Positions 51,712 through 64,000 of a stretch of DNA of 64,000 bases are shown in pieces. Origin of the DNA: Trema orientale (Eukaryota; Streptophyta; Magnoliopsida; Rosales; Cannabaceae); contig JXTC01000480.1 of assembly GCA_002914845.1 (NCBI GenBank), positions 2,061-66,060 on the forward strand, in the 5' to 3' direction. Every line of letters begins with the position of its first letter. Position 1 is the stretch's first letter. The translations under genes and the position numbers were made by a program. A model generated the notes under the pieces. That model made no database searches and was not told where the DNA came from. It saw only the letters and a list, made by a program, of their open reading frames with translations.

Positions 51712-54700
51712 GTGTATCATTTGAATTTTCTTTCCCACTACCAAGCAAAAACAAAATTAAGTTTGCTACTACGGCACGTAATAAGTTAATCCCGCATGAT
51801 TCAGATTTTTGTAGTCATCAAGATTTAATGTTTTTTGAAAAGCTGTAGTCGTCATGTTTTACTTTCTTACATGTAAGTTTGAAATATATTTATATCTGTA
51901 TATTATAGTTTACCTCCTGGTATCTAAGCATAAGGAAACTGCACGTGAAAAGTTTGAGATCAAGAATCAAAATACTCCAGTCTCAGCAAAATGGTACCTA
52001 ATTATTGTTTATATTATTATATATATGGCAACCATATATATATATATATGCATATGTATATATATACGTAAGATAGAATCTAAGGAGAATTAAGTACAAT
52101 ATAAAGTTTATCTGTGGTATATTTCTAATATATTATAAGTCCCATCCACTCGTGAACCATATTAGTTAAGATTATCTTATACAAGAAAAAGAAGATATAA
52201 GACATAAATTCACACTACAACAGACAGAGAGATGAGTCATTTCCCATTACCCTAGTTACATGGAAGAGAAACTATTATATATGTATAGGATGAGCAAGCA
52301 TAACATTATTTTAGAGGAAGAAAAAAAACATTACATTATTAATTTATTAATTCATACTTTCGAAGCAGATCAGATTAATAAATCGAAGAGGGATAGGTGA
52401 ACAACGAAAAATAATATAACAAAATAGTACAATATAAATTTGTGAACACAAACCGACGCATATTGAGAAAGCTTACCTAGCTTAAATTGTTTTAAAAAAT
52501 GAAGAAATAGTTGGTTTCAAAAAATAAAATAAAAAAGAAAATGACAACACGACTCGTTTAATTGACATGTTTGTCGAAATTGTCTCGAAGTAGACCTACT
52601 AATTAAATAAGTAAAATTAGATGGAAAAACTAATGAGCTAACTAACAATTAGATGATGAATTGTTTTTAATAAAAACTAATAATTATGTTGTTCAGATGT
52701 GTGTGTGAATTTGAATAACATTTTCATTATCTAAGTAATACATGTGGTAACTGAAAACTGACAAAATAAATTATTATGCCTACAGTCCACGGGAAACGAC
52801 ATGAATTGCTATCCTTGATATGGCCCGAGATATAGAAGTTGAAAAAAAATGTTTTTTTTTTCCCAAAAGAGTAAGGCTTGATGAACTATATTGGTGGTCT
52901 TAGTCAATAATTTGCAAAAAGGAACATATATACAAATTCCATATACAGACAAAGTTTTCCACTAGATATATGATATATCTCACCCTTTTGGTAACCTGGC
53001 AGAAAAGCTAAATCTGATCAAAAATAGCTCCACTAATATGTTAGCTATAATATATTTCAAGGGTGATTCGGTACATTTCTGCAAAACCACCGAAAGAAAC
53101 AATCTTTTTTTCCCCGTATTACCAGCGTCACAGCGTGATCTTAGTGCGCTCTTTACTGACCACCAAAATATGAAATTATTAGCAGTAAATTATATATTGC
53201 TACTTCTAGTTCTAGCTGTAAAAAGATATATATAGGTACTAACTTTTGTTTTGGTTTGACAATAAAATTCCTTATATCCATAACCCATTAGATAATCAAT
53301 TAATCAATCCCAAAAAGGACATCATCATGACCTTGGTTTTCATTACTTTGTATTTGTTTCCCAAGTGGCATTGGTTTTCCATAGTAATTAAGACTAGGGA
53401 AAATAATTTCTGATAAGAAAAAGGCAAAAAATGGAGAGGGAATTCATTAATTCAAAAGTAGACTCTTAATAGAAAACATCATTAATTAATTTATAGTCAT
53501 ATAATTTATTATAGTTTCTTTGGTAATATTTTATTATTTTATTTTAAAAGTTATAAAAAAAAGGAACGGTGAAAATCTAAAACAACATCTTGCAAATATT
53601 GATATATGTTTCTCTTTCACTTTTACAAATAAAAATCGAGAGTTACGACTTACGAGCAAGCAAATATACGCTATAAAAAGTAAATAAGTTTGTTCTAAAA
53701 AGGTGTTTATCAATCAAATAAATTTCTTCTCAATTCATATCCAACAAAATGAAAAAAATGATGCATTATATCAAATTTTTAATTTAAAATTTTAAAAAAT
53801 TGATTGAGTAGTTTCAAATTACTATGTATTCAATTCATTTAGTTATACATGAATCGAGACATCCGAATTAAATATGTGATCTGAATTCATCTTAATCTTA
53901 AGAAGTATACTCTCATGTATTTCGACGTTTGGACTAGACTAAAATACCTCACATTTTAATAATATTATAAAGACACATGCCAAACTGTTGAAGTAAAGAA
54001 TAATGAGCTTTAGTTAATGCATGATTACCCGTTCAAAAGGTGGTTTGATGCATTGTTGCCACAGCCACACACAACATTGATTTGTTTGATGTGAAACCGT
54101 ATGAAGATTTAGTGATTTGAGTTTATAAGAAACCTATTCACTATTGTAATTCACAGCTAATTGAGCTTAATTTCAGCCTTTACTTTAATTTGCTGTCTTT
54201 GTGATGACTGCATTATGTGACTAAGTTAGGCTCAACTACCTGTTTGATATACTTGCCGCAATTCCTTCCAAATTTAAGGGCCGGGTCATTGACTCATTAC
54301 AGTTGAGAGTCAAAGTCATAGCACGGTAGGAATGTTAGCAATAATTGTAAAGAAATTTATGTAACTCATAAATGTGATTTAGTAGGTTAAAACGCGAAAT
54401 CAGTAAATTATACTAAATTTAAACTAAAGTATAATTCAACAACCTGATTGACTAGTTTAGTATCTTAATAATTAAACTCAGTTCTCATCTAGTGACCTTG
54501 TTTTTTGCTCTTCGGATACTTGATTATTGTGTACCTTAATTGCTAAATGTGTTCTATTTAGTGGCCCTAGCTCTTATTATTGCTGTTCGGGCACTCGGGT
54601 GTTACTTTACTTGCATTAGAGATGAGTATAAAAAATAATATGTACCTTGTAATAATGAATGTTTTTAAACTGTCTTTAGATACTTAAAATACTATTGAGT

Positions 54701-57700
54701 CTATTATGATTCAATTACTATTTGAGAAAATGAAGAATGAAGCACGCCAGTTGGACAATTCAATGGTCCTCCAACTCGACCAAGTGTTTTATTGAATGAT
54801 TTGCATCGTCCACCAGTTGTTTCTTGTCTTTTCAAGGTTCAAATTAGGAGCATTGGCAATAGAAAATATTTTTCTTTTAAGAAAATCCCAAGTGAAAGCG
54901 AACACTTCTTTTACTTTCAACAGGCTCTTAGCAAAAAAAGCCTTTATAGAAAAACACTATTAGAAAAGTCATACCTCTTAGAAGCGTGTAAAATATCTTT
55001 TCTATACCTCTTAGAAGCGTGTAAAATATCTTTTCTAAGTTATAACTCCACAAACCAAATTATAACCTAAAAGGTCAATTTTACAAAGAGTTTCAAAAGT
55101 GAGTCATTAACTAAAAGACGTTTTTAAAGGGTTTAGTTTTCCGAATTCCCCTAACCGTGTTCCATTATGCAAACCTCGTTATTTATACTTCTTATTCCTG
55201 ATGTTCATCAAATCAAAGTCAAATTTGATATTATTCTTTTCGAACAATGCTATGGGGCATCATTGGTATTTAACACTACAATAATGTGTCAATTTATTAT
55301 CGAGTGATTCTAATTGATAAAATGCGTCTCACATGAGTCATCTAAAGTGTAACTATAATTAGTCAGTAATAGACTGACACATCATGTGGTGTTAAGCATC
55401 ATATAGTATCGGTGCCCTACAGTATTACTCTCTTTGAATTTTTGTCCAAGGAGAGATTTTTTTTTCTTCTGGAAAAAAAAAAAAAGGAGCTAGCTCATGC
55501 TCAAATTATTCTAGTAATTTACAAAGTTCTATGATGAAAGCAGAGCATGCTTCAAAGTTGAAAGCAGCAGCAAATATCTATGCTGACCCTTGTGCATGAA
55601 GGTGTGGGCAAGTATAAGCTCTTTCAAAAGGTAGCCGAAAAGGCAAAACCCATGCGCAATTGTTCATATTCTCTACATTTAAATACCAAAATACACCAAC
55701 CATTCGTCTACTATTACCCACTAATCATTAAATAATAGTCAATAAGGGCCCAAGAAAAAGCTAACCACAAGAGTCAAGAAATATAGGTTATAACCCATGA
55801 AGAGAACAAGCATCAACCAACACCTACCACCACTAGTTATGATACATATAACCAAATAAGTTATGATATACCAAAATCTAAAAGAAGGAAATTTTCTGGC
55901 TCCAGCCACTAAATAATCATGAAAATCTCAATAAAGGAACCCCAATCTCATATTATACATTTCAGAATGAGAATACAAGAATTGTGCTTACTCTTTTTTT
56001 TTTCTTTTTCCCTTTGGAAAGGGTCCAACAACTAGACCCCATAATGGGTCCACCAATCAATCTTTTAATCTCAGGAGGTGGGTCGGTTTACTTTAGACAG
56101 ACACCCACTCTTAAAACTCTCTCCACCACTACAATCTACATTGAGTACAGAAAACTATACTCAAAAAAGGAAAAATAATAATAATAATAATAATAAACAG
56201 AAGAAAAGAGCCAGAGGCAGACAAAGAGCTTTGATTATCTTTTTTATGGGGTTTCCATCAGAAGGTAGCCCACCATCCACAGTCCCACACTCAAGTTTCT
56301 CAAGACCAGGATGAAATGACAAAAAGGGTAAAAAGGATAATGGAAAGCATTTGGGAATCTCACCAAAAAAAAAAAAAGGGGGTAAGACTATGGGGAAGAC
56401 ATACAGAAATAGTTTTCCCACCATGAATACCTAATTTTGAAATAAAAAGATTCACACCTGATTCTAGTTTGACCTTATAAGCTTTTTTCTTAAACCTCCC
56501 ACACTTTCCCTTTTTCCTTTGGCTCCATGGCATTGTAGAAAGGTTGAGTACTGGAGGCCATAATGCTTGTCCTCTGGCAGACAAAGTATCCCCCTACAGA
56601 TCTTCCTTCTTTTTACACTTCTTGTCCTCTTCACCCAGTTCCCTCACCTCTTTCTCCTATCTCCACTTACAAAAGTAAAAGTTGGTATATAACATCTTTT
56701 TCACTTTTTTTTTTCTCCTTCTATTTTTCCAATTCAATATCTCTCTTTCCCTGCATTTCAGAAAAGAAATATGTTAATAACAATCTTAGGACTGATGAAT
56801 CAACGTAAATTGCAGCTAAGGAAAGCAACAATGCTAGAAAAAATGAGCCCACGTTTACACTTTCTCTTCTTTCCAAATAACTGAACAGCCTGAAATTGCT
56901 TTTATTTTCAAACTGTTATCTTTCATTTAACTCTTTCCCTGTTGTTTTATCCCCCTTTTTGTCAGTTAAAAATTAGTTGGGAAGAGTAACGTCACATTTG
57001 TTGCATCTTTATTTTATGACTATAGTTTCAAGCATTTTGACTAGATTCTTCATCACCATTTAGTGACCACCCAAAAATGACTTCAACCACCCCCCCCCCC
57101 AAAGCTTCAACAATGAGATGCTTGTTACAGTTAACTAGTTTAGATTTTTATCAAAACTTTACATGACATAAATTACAGTTAATCCACTGAATGTGACCCC
57201 ACTATGACACATCTTTTTCTCTTTACTTTACTATAATAACATGTGTGAGATCTTCATTTTAAAAAAAAAAAAAAACATGTGTGAGATCCGAATGGGGTAT
57301 ATCAATGAAGAACATTCATGTGGAAGATGATGAGACAAGTGTACAAGAATTAAGGCTCAATTGAGCAAGTCAAGAAGTAAGGATGGATGCTCCAGAGCAA
57401 AAGGGGCATCTAAGTAATTTCAAAAGAACAAGAATGGTCTCCACCCAATTTCCTAATTTAGCCTTTGGCCAACTGTTCATCTCTGATTTTGTAGGTCAAA
57501 AGAATAAGGTCACACTGAGCTTTGACACATACACAACCACAGGGGAAACACCTTTTTTTTTTTTTTTTAATATTTCCGGACTACGGAAATACTCTTTAGG
57601 TACCACAATGATTTGGCTTACTATAGAATTACCAAAACACCCTTTTATGCCATTTCCCTTTCTATCATTCAAAATGACCAAAATGCCCTTAGACTGAAAC

Positions 57701-58391
57701 AGAATTGTGTCGGTAGGCCGACAACTGCTGGGCCATGGTCCATGGCACTTCATCTATTCCCCTCATTTTTCTTTTCCTTTCTGTTAAACAAGAACAAACT
57801 GGTTGTTACCAAGGCGATAACCTTCAAATCAAAAGGGAAAATGACAAGACCAGCCCACGGACTAACAGGAACTGAAAATTCTACTACCTATTCATTGAGT
57901 TGAGGCCACCAAGTTCCAATATAATTGTATACCGTGAAAATGTTACTTCCACGAAAATTCAGACAAGAAAATAATAGGTACACGGTATAAATGAGTTATA
58001 ATGCTAAAAATTGGGCATTCAAGGTTGTCATCAGTACACGAGACTCCCCACTTGGTACAAATGTAGTACGGTAGTGTTAAAAGTAGTGGACCATAGGCCA
58101 AAAGTAGAGTCTTTTCTTCGTTGAATATATGATTCCAGTTAGTATAAATTATTATACTAGGAACACCTACAAGAAAGTAGAAACTAACCATTTCTTTTGT
58201 GGATAAAATATGCAAGTTTTTATTTTTACTTTAACATATAACACAGACTCTTAAAGCATATGCCAACATATTCTCTTTGAGAACCCACATAACAAAACAA
58301 GTTGATTTGAAGTTTTGAACATAAAATAAGTGAACAATACTAACCTTCACCTCTTCATGTCGTTTTAAACTTTGTTGGTTTGTTTTGTTCT
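51712..58391. other. AT-rich intergenic DNA
   Basis: No gene recognised. A perfect 33-bp tandem duplication lies at 54971-55036. A (TAA)n run lies at about 56176-56195, a C run at about 57089-57100 and T runs at about 57551-57568. Near 56683-56760 'gtatataac' is followed by a CT-rich stretch, which could be a plus-strand promoter, but no coding sequence follows it. Confidence 0.5.
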
Positions 58392-61300
58392 CTAGGTTGC
58401 TTTGGGTGTAGCTTGCTTGAAAGCAACAGTGGGAGCTATCCTGCAACTCCTCCTCTGATGCTCCAGCACTAGCTCCCCAGCAAACCAGTCAAGCTTCTCG
58501 AAATTGCTCTGTTCATCGATCCTCTTACCGCCAAAGAGGACTGATTCGACATTCTTCTGTTTTAGCATTTCTTCTGCTAATCCAAGCAGCATGTTTACAT
58601 TGCTAGGACTCGAGTCCGTATCAACATTTGGCCCGCACCGCCCCAAGCTCGACCCATTAGCCTGAGGAGACCAAAGTTAATTAGCAAAATGTTGACCATC
58701 TATATACGCTTTGAAGTGAAAAGGGAAAATCCCAATAGCTTTGTTAACCCATTGTACTAGGTCTAGTGTAAAATATCAAGAAAGCAATTGAAAAAGAAAA
58801 CCAAAAAGAGAAAATCAACAAATAATGAATGTATTTAAAGAACACACAAAGTCCATAATCTACCTTGACAACACACAAAGTCCATAATCTACCTTGACTT
58901 AATGGACCCTGCAAACTAGGTCCCTGGAACTATTAAAGTAGTATTAATATCATAAAACCAAAACGAATATGTCAGCATGGAAACCAATTACGACTAAGAA
59001 TAGGAACAGATTTTAAATGCATAAGGCAAGAACACTGTCATAGCGTCATTCCTAATTATAACTTGGATGCATGATTGGTATTTAGCGAGATATCTCATTC
59101 TAGCACAACTTTTTTAGAAAATAAAAATGAAAATAAAGCCTTGAAACGTGCATGCATCACTTAGAAGTCTATAAGAACCAAGTCATTGTTCGACTGGTGA
59201 GGAGCCAATAAGCTATTAACAAGCCAACTTATCACATGGTACCTCTGAGAGAATAAAAAAGGTCTCGATTATAGTAAGTTGTTCTGTAAGTATTGGCAGA
59301 AACGCTACAAACACCAAATTAATCTCAAATTATTAAGTGATGTGGCAATTGGTAAACCTTCTCAAGTTTACGAGAAGTACGGTTTTTACTTGACCAACTG
59401 AGAAATAACAACTTAATTTGTCACATCAAACTCGTTCATTTAGATCACTTGGTGAATATGTGCTGGCAGAGAAATGTACATTTTTATACGCAAAAAAGTA
59501 ATGAGAAACGACCATAGCAAGACAAGAGAAGACTAGTCCTAGCAAGACTAGAGAAACGACCATAGCAAGACTAGAGAAAACCCAACTTTCCATATATAGA
59601 TGGCAAGAGCCTAATAATACTAGTTATACTAGAAACAAATTAAACAAAGGTCAAGGTACTTCAGTCCTGACCTGCCAAGTTTTCAGCACATGAAGTATAC
59701 CAGAACAAGTTTGCAATGATAAGGGCCAAGAGCTAAGTAGCTAACCTAACTGTAAAAAGTGTGTTCCAGAGTCATCCCCACCAATTATAAACATTTAGCA
59801 AAGGTGACCACCTCAAAGCATATATACACGCCAGGAATCCAGCTATACATATCTACTTACTGCAAAAATTGCAGGACCAGATACCATTCCACAATAATAA
59901 ACACTTTTGGCTCATTCGATTGAAATTATAAAAAGTAGAGATTAGAGAGGTTGATAGGCTTTTAAAGAAACTGAAATGGGAAAGTCTTAATTCTAAAGTT
60001 TTGATTAAAGGGTCCAAAACAAGAAGTGAAGTAGGTGGGAAATAAGAAGAATCCACTGCCCACCAAAAATTTTGCAAAACAGAGGAAACCGACTTTGAAG
60101 AACACTTTTTCAAACCATGTTAGGCCTAGTTGGTCCAGAAGCAGTAATCCTCATCAAACTTTTGGGGGAAACCAAACCAAAATTCTTTCTTGGTCCCAAA
60201 GAGAAAAATTTCTGAGTTTTCAAACCCCAAACAAACCATCACCACGTGGAATCCAACAGTCCCAAAACACCACACAGACACAGGTCCCCATTTGGTTCCC
60301 ATTGGTCACAATTCCACAAAAGCACCTCATAGAGGTTCCCAAAGCCAAAGGGTTCTCTTTTTTAACGTTACCACCAGTCCCTCTCTCTCCACTCACCCCC
60401 CACACCGGACATTTAATTGCATCAACCCAAAACTCAGGCGCACGTTAGCCATCCCAACATGGGTGTATCTAACTATCCAGTATCTACATACATTGTCATG
60501 CATGAAAATCTACATTGCCCCTTGCAAAAGACAAAATTGTTTGACCATTCCCAGCTGGCCAACCGCGTCTCATGCACAATAATCAGAAACAACACAACCA
60601 AGACCAAGACCAACAAGCAAAAGGGTTTAATGCATTCTTCGTACAGTCCAAATTTTCGTATCTTAATTCATGTCCAACTAATTAATCGATGTTACGACTA
60701 AAACCTTAACCATAAGAATTTGACGCCAAAATTAGACAGAGAATTTACCTGAATGCGGATGTAATTACTGCTTCGGGATTGACCAAAGGCCATAGAGACG
60801 GCCTGGTCCACCAAGTCGGCAGAGCCGTCGCTGGCGATGCGGGCGGTCGGCCGGGCCCAATCCTTGGCCTTCCACTTCTTGACCTGTTCATTCTCAAAGC
60901 TGACTTCCAAGAGCTGACCCGTTCCAATGGAGAGGACCAAGAGGTCCTCCACACCTCGCACGAACGGGAACTCCTGCTTGTTGTGCAACACGTGCGTAAT
61001 GGCCGCCGCCGTGGGGTTGCTCATGGCCAACCCCCCATCAACCGCCAGACACCGGGTTTGGCCGTCCACGGACCTCATTTGAACCGGTTCGAACCGACCC
61101 GGTTCGGCCGAGGTCGCCCGGCACACCTCCCAGAGCTGGAAGTCAAAGCTGTCCGTCTCGAGCGCGTCCGCGCGTGAGAACAAAAACGGCGCCGTACTGG
61201 ACAGGTCGTAGCAAGGAATCAAAACCGGCTTCAACGTGTCCTTCAACGTAAGGCTCCGACCTTTCTCGACAAAAACCTCTTTCATCGATTTCTCCAACCC

Positions 61301-61891
61301 GACAGTTGCTGACCCGGTTGAGCCGCCGGCGCCGCCTTTGATGATTCGCCGGAGAACCTTCCCGCCGGAGCTCGAGGAGGATGAGGAGCGGTAGAATCTC
61401 TTCCCCTGCTCGGCCAAAAACCTCCACGTGTCATCGGCTTTGGAAATCGGACGGCCGTGGTCTCTGGTAGCAAAGAGCATCGCCGTGAAAATGCCCCCGA
61501 CGCCGGCGCCGGCGGCGACGTCGAAGTAGTCGGCGATTCTGGCATCTGGGTTCCCGGATTTGGCCTTGAGCGCGTGCTCTAGATAGGCCAGAGCTTTCCC
61601 GGAGAGAATCCCTCTCATGCCACCGCCATCGATGCTGAGTATGCAGATTTTGCCCCTCTGGTTCTTGATTGCCGAGACCCCATTATCAGGGCCGAGATTG
61701 TTATGCGGTAGAGCTTCGAGTTTGGGGTTGTCCATGGCGGCTGGGTCGGCCGGAGCGATCTGCTTGGGGAGCCAGAGCTTCTGATCATCGTAGCCGAAGA
61801 GGAACTTGCTCTCCAGTATCGAGAATATCTCGTAGCTCAGCTTATCGGTGTCGATACTTGGTTCATGCATTTCGGATTGATTGGTAGCCAT
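58392..61891 (-). CDS. Patatin-like phospholipase, pPLAIII subfamily (two exons)
   Basis: Lipid acyl hydrolase acting on membrane glycerolipids; plant pPLAIII members affect cell elongation and lipid content. Exon 1 is 61891-60749 and exon 2 is 58661-58392, joined by a 2087-bp phase-0 GT-AG intron (CAG/GTAAAT ... CTCAG/GCT), giving 470 codons. The patatin domain begins near residue 85. DGGGMRG (88-94) is the oxyanion element. GAGVGG (128-133) replaces the usual GxSxG nucleophile elbow, as in pPLAIII proteins. The second catalytic motif DGG is at 285-287. A Ser run (169-175) and Gly-rich loop follow the domain's first third. The start ATG is the first in frame. Closest Arabidopsis relatives are probably PLP6/PLP7-type, but I cannot choose. 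It appears intact. Confidence 0.95.
58662..60748 (-). other. Intron of the patatin-like gene
   Basis: GT-AG intron. It contains a 29-bp direct repeat ('acacacaaagtccataatc...cttgac') at about 58842-58898. Open frames inside it (for example 60035-60448 on the + strand) show no recognisable domain and are taken as chance. Confidence 0.85.
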
Positions 61892-62640
61892 GAAAATGGT
61901 CCTTCTATTCCTCTTTTTCTTCTTCTAATTCTAAGCTTGGATGGATTACTTGAAGGCCCACCTTGCGACAATCTCTGCAAACCAATCCTTTCGTCCGTAC
62001 AAATCACTTCTAATCCTTCATGAGTACAGATAGCTTTATTCTAATCTTGTTCAATTCAAATAAAAGAAAGGGATTAGACTTGAGTACCTTGTATTTAACG
62101 CCCGTTAATACATTCATATACCAAAACTGATATATGAAAAAAAAAAAAAAAAAATCTATGGCTCCAACTCTGAAACAGAACTCGTATGGATTAAATTAAA
62201 GAGTTTCACAAAATCTCCAATTCAAAACTCAGTAACAATCCTAAACACAGGATACCCTTTAAACCACTCACTCTTTCACTCGTGCCCTTTTTCTCAGAAA
62301 AACTTTCCTCCTTCCCAAACACCCAATTCCCTAACAACCCAGTTCAGAAAAAGGATCAAAAGACGAACCCTTTTGAGTTTCGGGCCAACCCAAACCAAGA
62401 CCAACCCTTTTGCCGGGTACTCCCTCTGGTTCTTCTTCTTCTTCTTCTGGTTTTTAACAGAGGAAAACCCCAAAAAGCCAAAACAACCCAGAGGAACACA
62501 CAGAAATGTGAGAAAGGTTACAACTTTCAACCCAACCAAGCGGCGCCAAAAATCCCAAAAGGCAAAAAGAGCCAAAATGAGTATAGGAAGGAAAGAAAGA
62601 AAGAAAAAAAACGAAAAAACGAGAAACAGGAGGATATCAC
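61892..62640 (-). other. Probable 5' leader of the patatin-like gene, with an upstream ORF
   Basis: If transcription starts about 30 bp after the TATA element at 62663-62674, the leader is ~745 nt. It begins CT-rich (about 62580-62620) and holds a 93-codon minus-strand ORF (62575-62294) ahead of the main ATG. A sequence like an intron acceptor ('ggtttgcag') lies near 61974-61982, so a 5' UTR intron is also possible. Confidence 0.4.
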
Positions 62641-62662
62641 AGAGGTTTCAGAGCGTGTCTGT

Positions 62663-62674
62663 CTTATATATAAG
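62663..62674 (-). promoter_or_regulatory. TATA box of the patatin-like gene
   Basis: CTTATATATAAG is palindromic and would serve either strand. The CT-rich sequence expected downstream of a plant start site lies on the minus-strand side, toward the patatin-like gene. Confidence 0.5.
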
Positions 62675-62699
62675 CCCTTTTGTTTGTAAAAATATAACA

Positions 62700-64000
62700 T
62701 TAAAAAAAAAAAAAAAAAAACTTATTACATTTTCTCCAATTCAAGGAACAAAACTTTTTTATTAAATAATTTTCTGATTGTTTTTATAATTTTCTCCTAA
62801 GTAATATAAAGTGTCTCAATAAGTCCCAAATTAGTGTGAATTTCAATATACCCTTGAATTACTAAATTGTCACCCTAGATTTATGCAACCGTACAAGTAT
62901 TTACGCCAAAGAGTAATTATAGTGACATACAAAATACACATACAAAATATACATATAATTATGTATCATTAATTCTAATCATTTATAATTTTTGAAATAG
63001 GACCTTATTATTATGTATGTGAGTAGCTAAAAATACATATTAGTGTATATATATTGTGGATATATTATCTGTATTTTCAGCATTACTCTTACAACAATTT
63101 TACTAGTTTCATTCTAAATACTTGTATCCAGAAAACACACTTAAAAATATGAAAATTTTTTGGCATATTTGCTTGCCTGACAGAAATTATTTTTAGTGGT
63201 TTTGGAGACAGTTAAATTGACACTAGGCTACATTCCATATAATTATAATTTTGAGGCAGACATAAAATAAGGGATATAATGCCTTTTAGTGTCACACTTT
63301 ATCCTAAAATAATTAACTTTGTCACTCTTTACCTCGAAATTAACAAAAATAGTCTCATTCAAGCATTCAGGAGTTAATTTATCCTAAAAATAAATCCCCA
63401 CTTTTTTATTATGAAATTTTAATGGGGGTACGGTCTCGGCCTCATCGATTAAACCGTTATGGCTAAACATCACCGACGGTTGAGACGGGGTTAATTTCTT
63501 CGGTTCATTTTAATCGGACGGTCAGAAATCGCCCGCGCGATGTTTGTCCGCAATCAACGGTCAAGTTTAGGAAAAGGGCTTTAAAAAAAAAATTTATATT
63601 TTGGTGATTTGTTTTCTTTGTTCGCGCGCTTGTCATTAACGCGTGGGGCCCTCTAATTGGCCAACCATAGTCGGTGAGAGAACTCAGTACGCACCATAGA
63701 AAAACTCTCTCACTCCCCGTCTCCCTCCTAGAGTTGAAAAATTAAATTTATTCTTCTGAGACGAATTTGCCCCTTCGAATTGAGTAATGCTAGGGACATG
63801 TTACTTTGATATGTCAGTTTGTTGCAAGTAGATTAAAACCATATTTGAAGAAGACTTATTATATAACTCAATTTATTAATTAAATTATCTAATAACCACT
63901 GAAACCTTATAGGGTTCCTCATCCAAATTAGGCTCTTTCGAATTAGAATAGAAGCTTTTTGGATTAGAAAGTGGGGCCCATTTCGGCCTGCGCTGCGATG
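62700..64000. other. Spacer with one TIR arm and a GC-rich edge
   Basis: A poly-A run lies at 62702-62720. Positions 63275-63358 match one arm of the TIR element at 12713-13045. From about 63425 to 63720 the DNA turns GC-richer with several CG dinucleotides and ends in a CT-rich stretch (63700-63730). This may be the promoter side of a gene beyond the window, but none is visible here. Confidence 0.5.
63275..63358. repeat. Lone arm of TIR family A
   Basis: It shares 'tgtcacactttatcctaaaa', 'attaacaaaaatagtctca' and intervening spacing with the left arm of 12713-13045. No opposite arm is visible nearby. Confidence 0.6.

Noticed and set aside
44561..58391. Search for conserved microRNA or tRNA genes in the long spacer
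   Set aside because: No familiar mature microRNA sequence or tRNA box pair was found by eye. Weaker or novel hairpins cannot be excluded without folding tools.
60035..60582. Plus-strand frames of 130-137 codons inside the patatin intron
   Set aside because: They lie within an intron well supported by exon phases, and the composition is proline/threonine-rich without any domain.
62282..62765. Two plus-strand frames of 130-135 codons beside the patatin promoter
   Set aside because: They are made of lysine-rich poly-purine sequence that is the complement of the gene's CT-rich leader.

Overview
This is eukaryotic DNA from a flowering plant, most likely a eudicot. The evidence is AT-rich intergenic DNA, genes split by GT-AG introns, a plastid-targeted chorismate synthase, a plant-specific patatin-like phospholipase of the pPLAIII type, and typical plant transposable elements. 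Only two genes look intact. Most of the rest is transposon debris and AT-rich spacer. Single Ns at 2131, 9069 and 10209 and an 839-base N run at 14741-15579 mark assembly gaps.

Layout. Positions 1-9561: a Ty3/gypsy chromovirus-type LTR retrotransposon with ~2.1 kb LTRs. Its single gag-pol frame is broken by twelve stop codons. The sequence left of the element (1-273) reappears to its right (9070-9561), as if a filled and an empty allele had been placed end to end. Positions 12446-20976: a partial chorismate synthase copy (exons 8-13 only, with frameshifts). Its introns hold a TIR element, a small MITE, a hAT transposon with a perfect 8-bp target duplication, a solo-LTR-like block and a SINE. 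Positions 24.5-38.3 kb: decayed gene pieces including a Ulp1-type (C48) cysteine protease, a FAR1/MULE-type SWIM zinc finger with a CCHC knuckle, further inverted copies of the same gene family, a tandem array of ~740-bp units (31953-34550), and a TIR element with gene-like repeated cargo (37621-38335).

Positions 39017-44254 hold the complete chorismate synthase gene (13 exons, 445 codons, last step of the shikimate pathway) on the + strand, about 18 kb downstream of its broken copy. Positions 44.5-58.4 kb are AT-rich spacer with microsatellites and one 190-bp MITE flanked by TAA. Positions 58392-61891 (minus strand) hold a two-exon patatin-like gene (470 codons) with the non-canonical Gly-rich nucleophile elbow of pPLAIII proteins, and a TATA element near 62670. 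Positions 62.7-64.0 kb hold spacer with a lone TIR fragment and a GC-rich edge.

The two intact genes act in unrelated processes (aromatic amino acid precursor synthesis in plastids; lipid acyl hydrolysis). The most unusual material is the Ulp1/FAR1-like mobile-element complex and the TIR element with triplicated cargo. Both are decayed, and I see no convincing new functional system.
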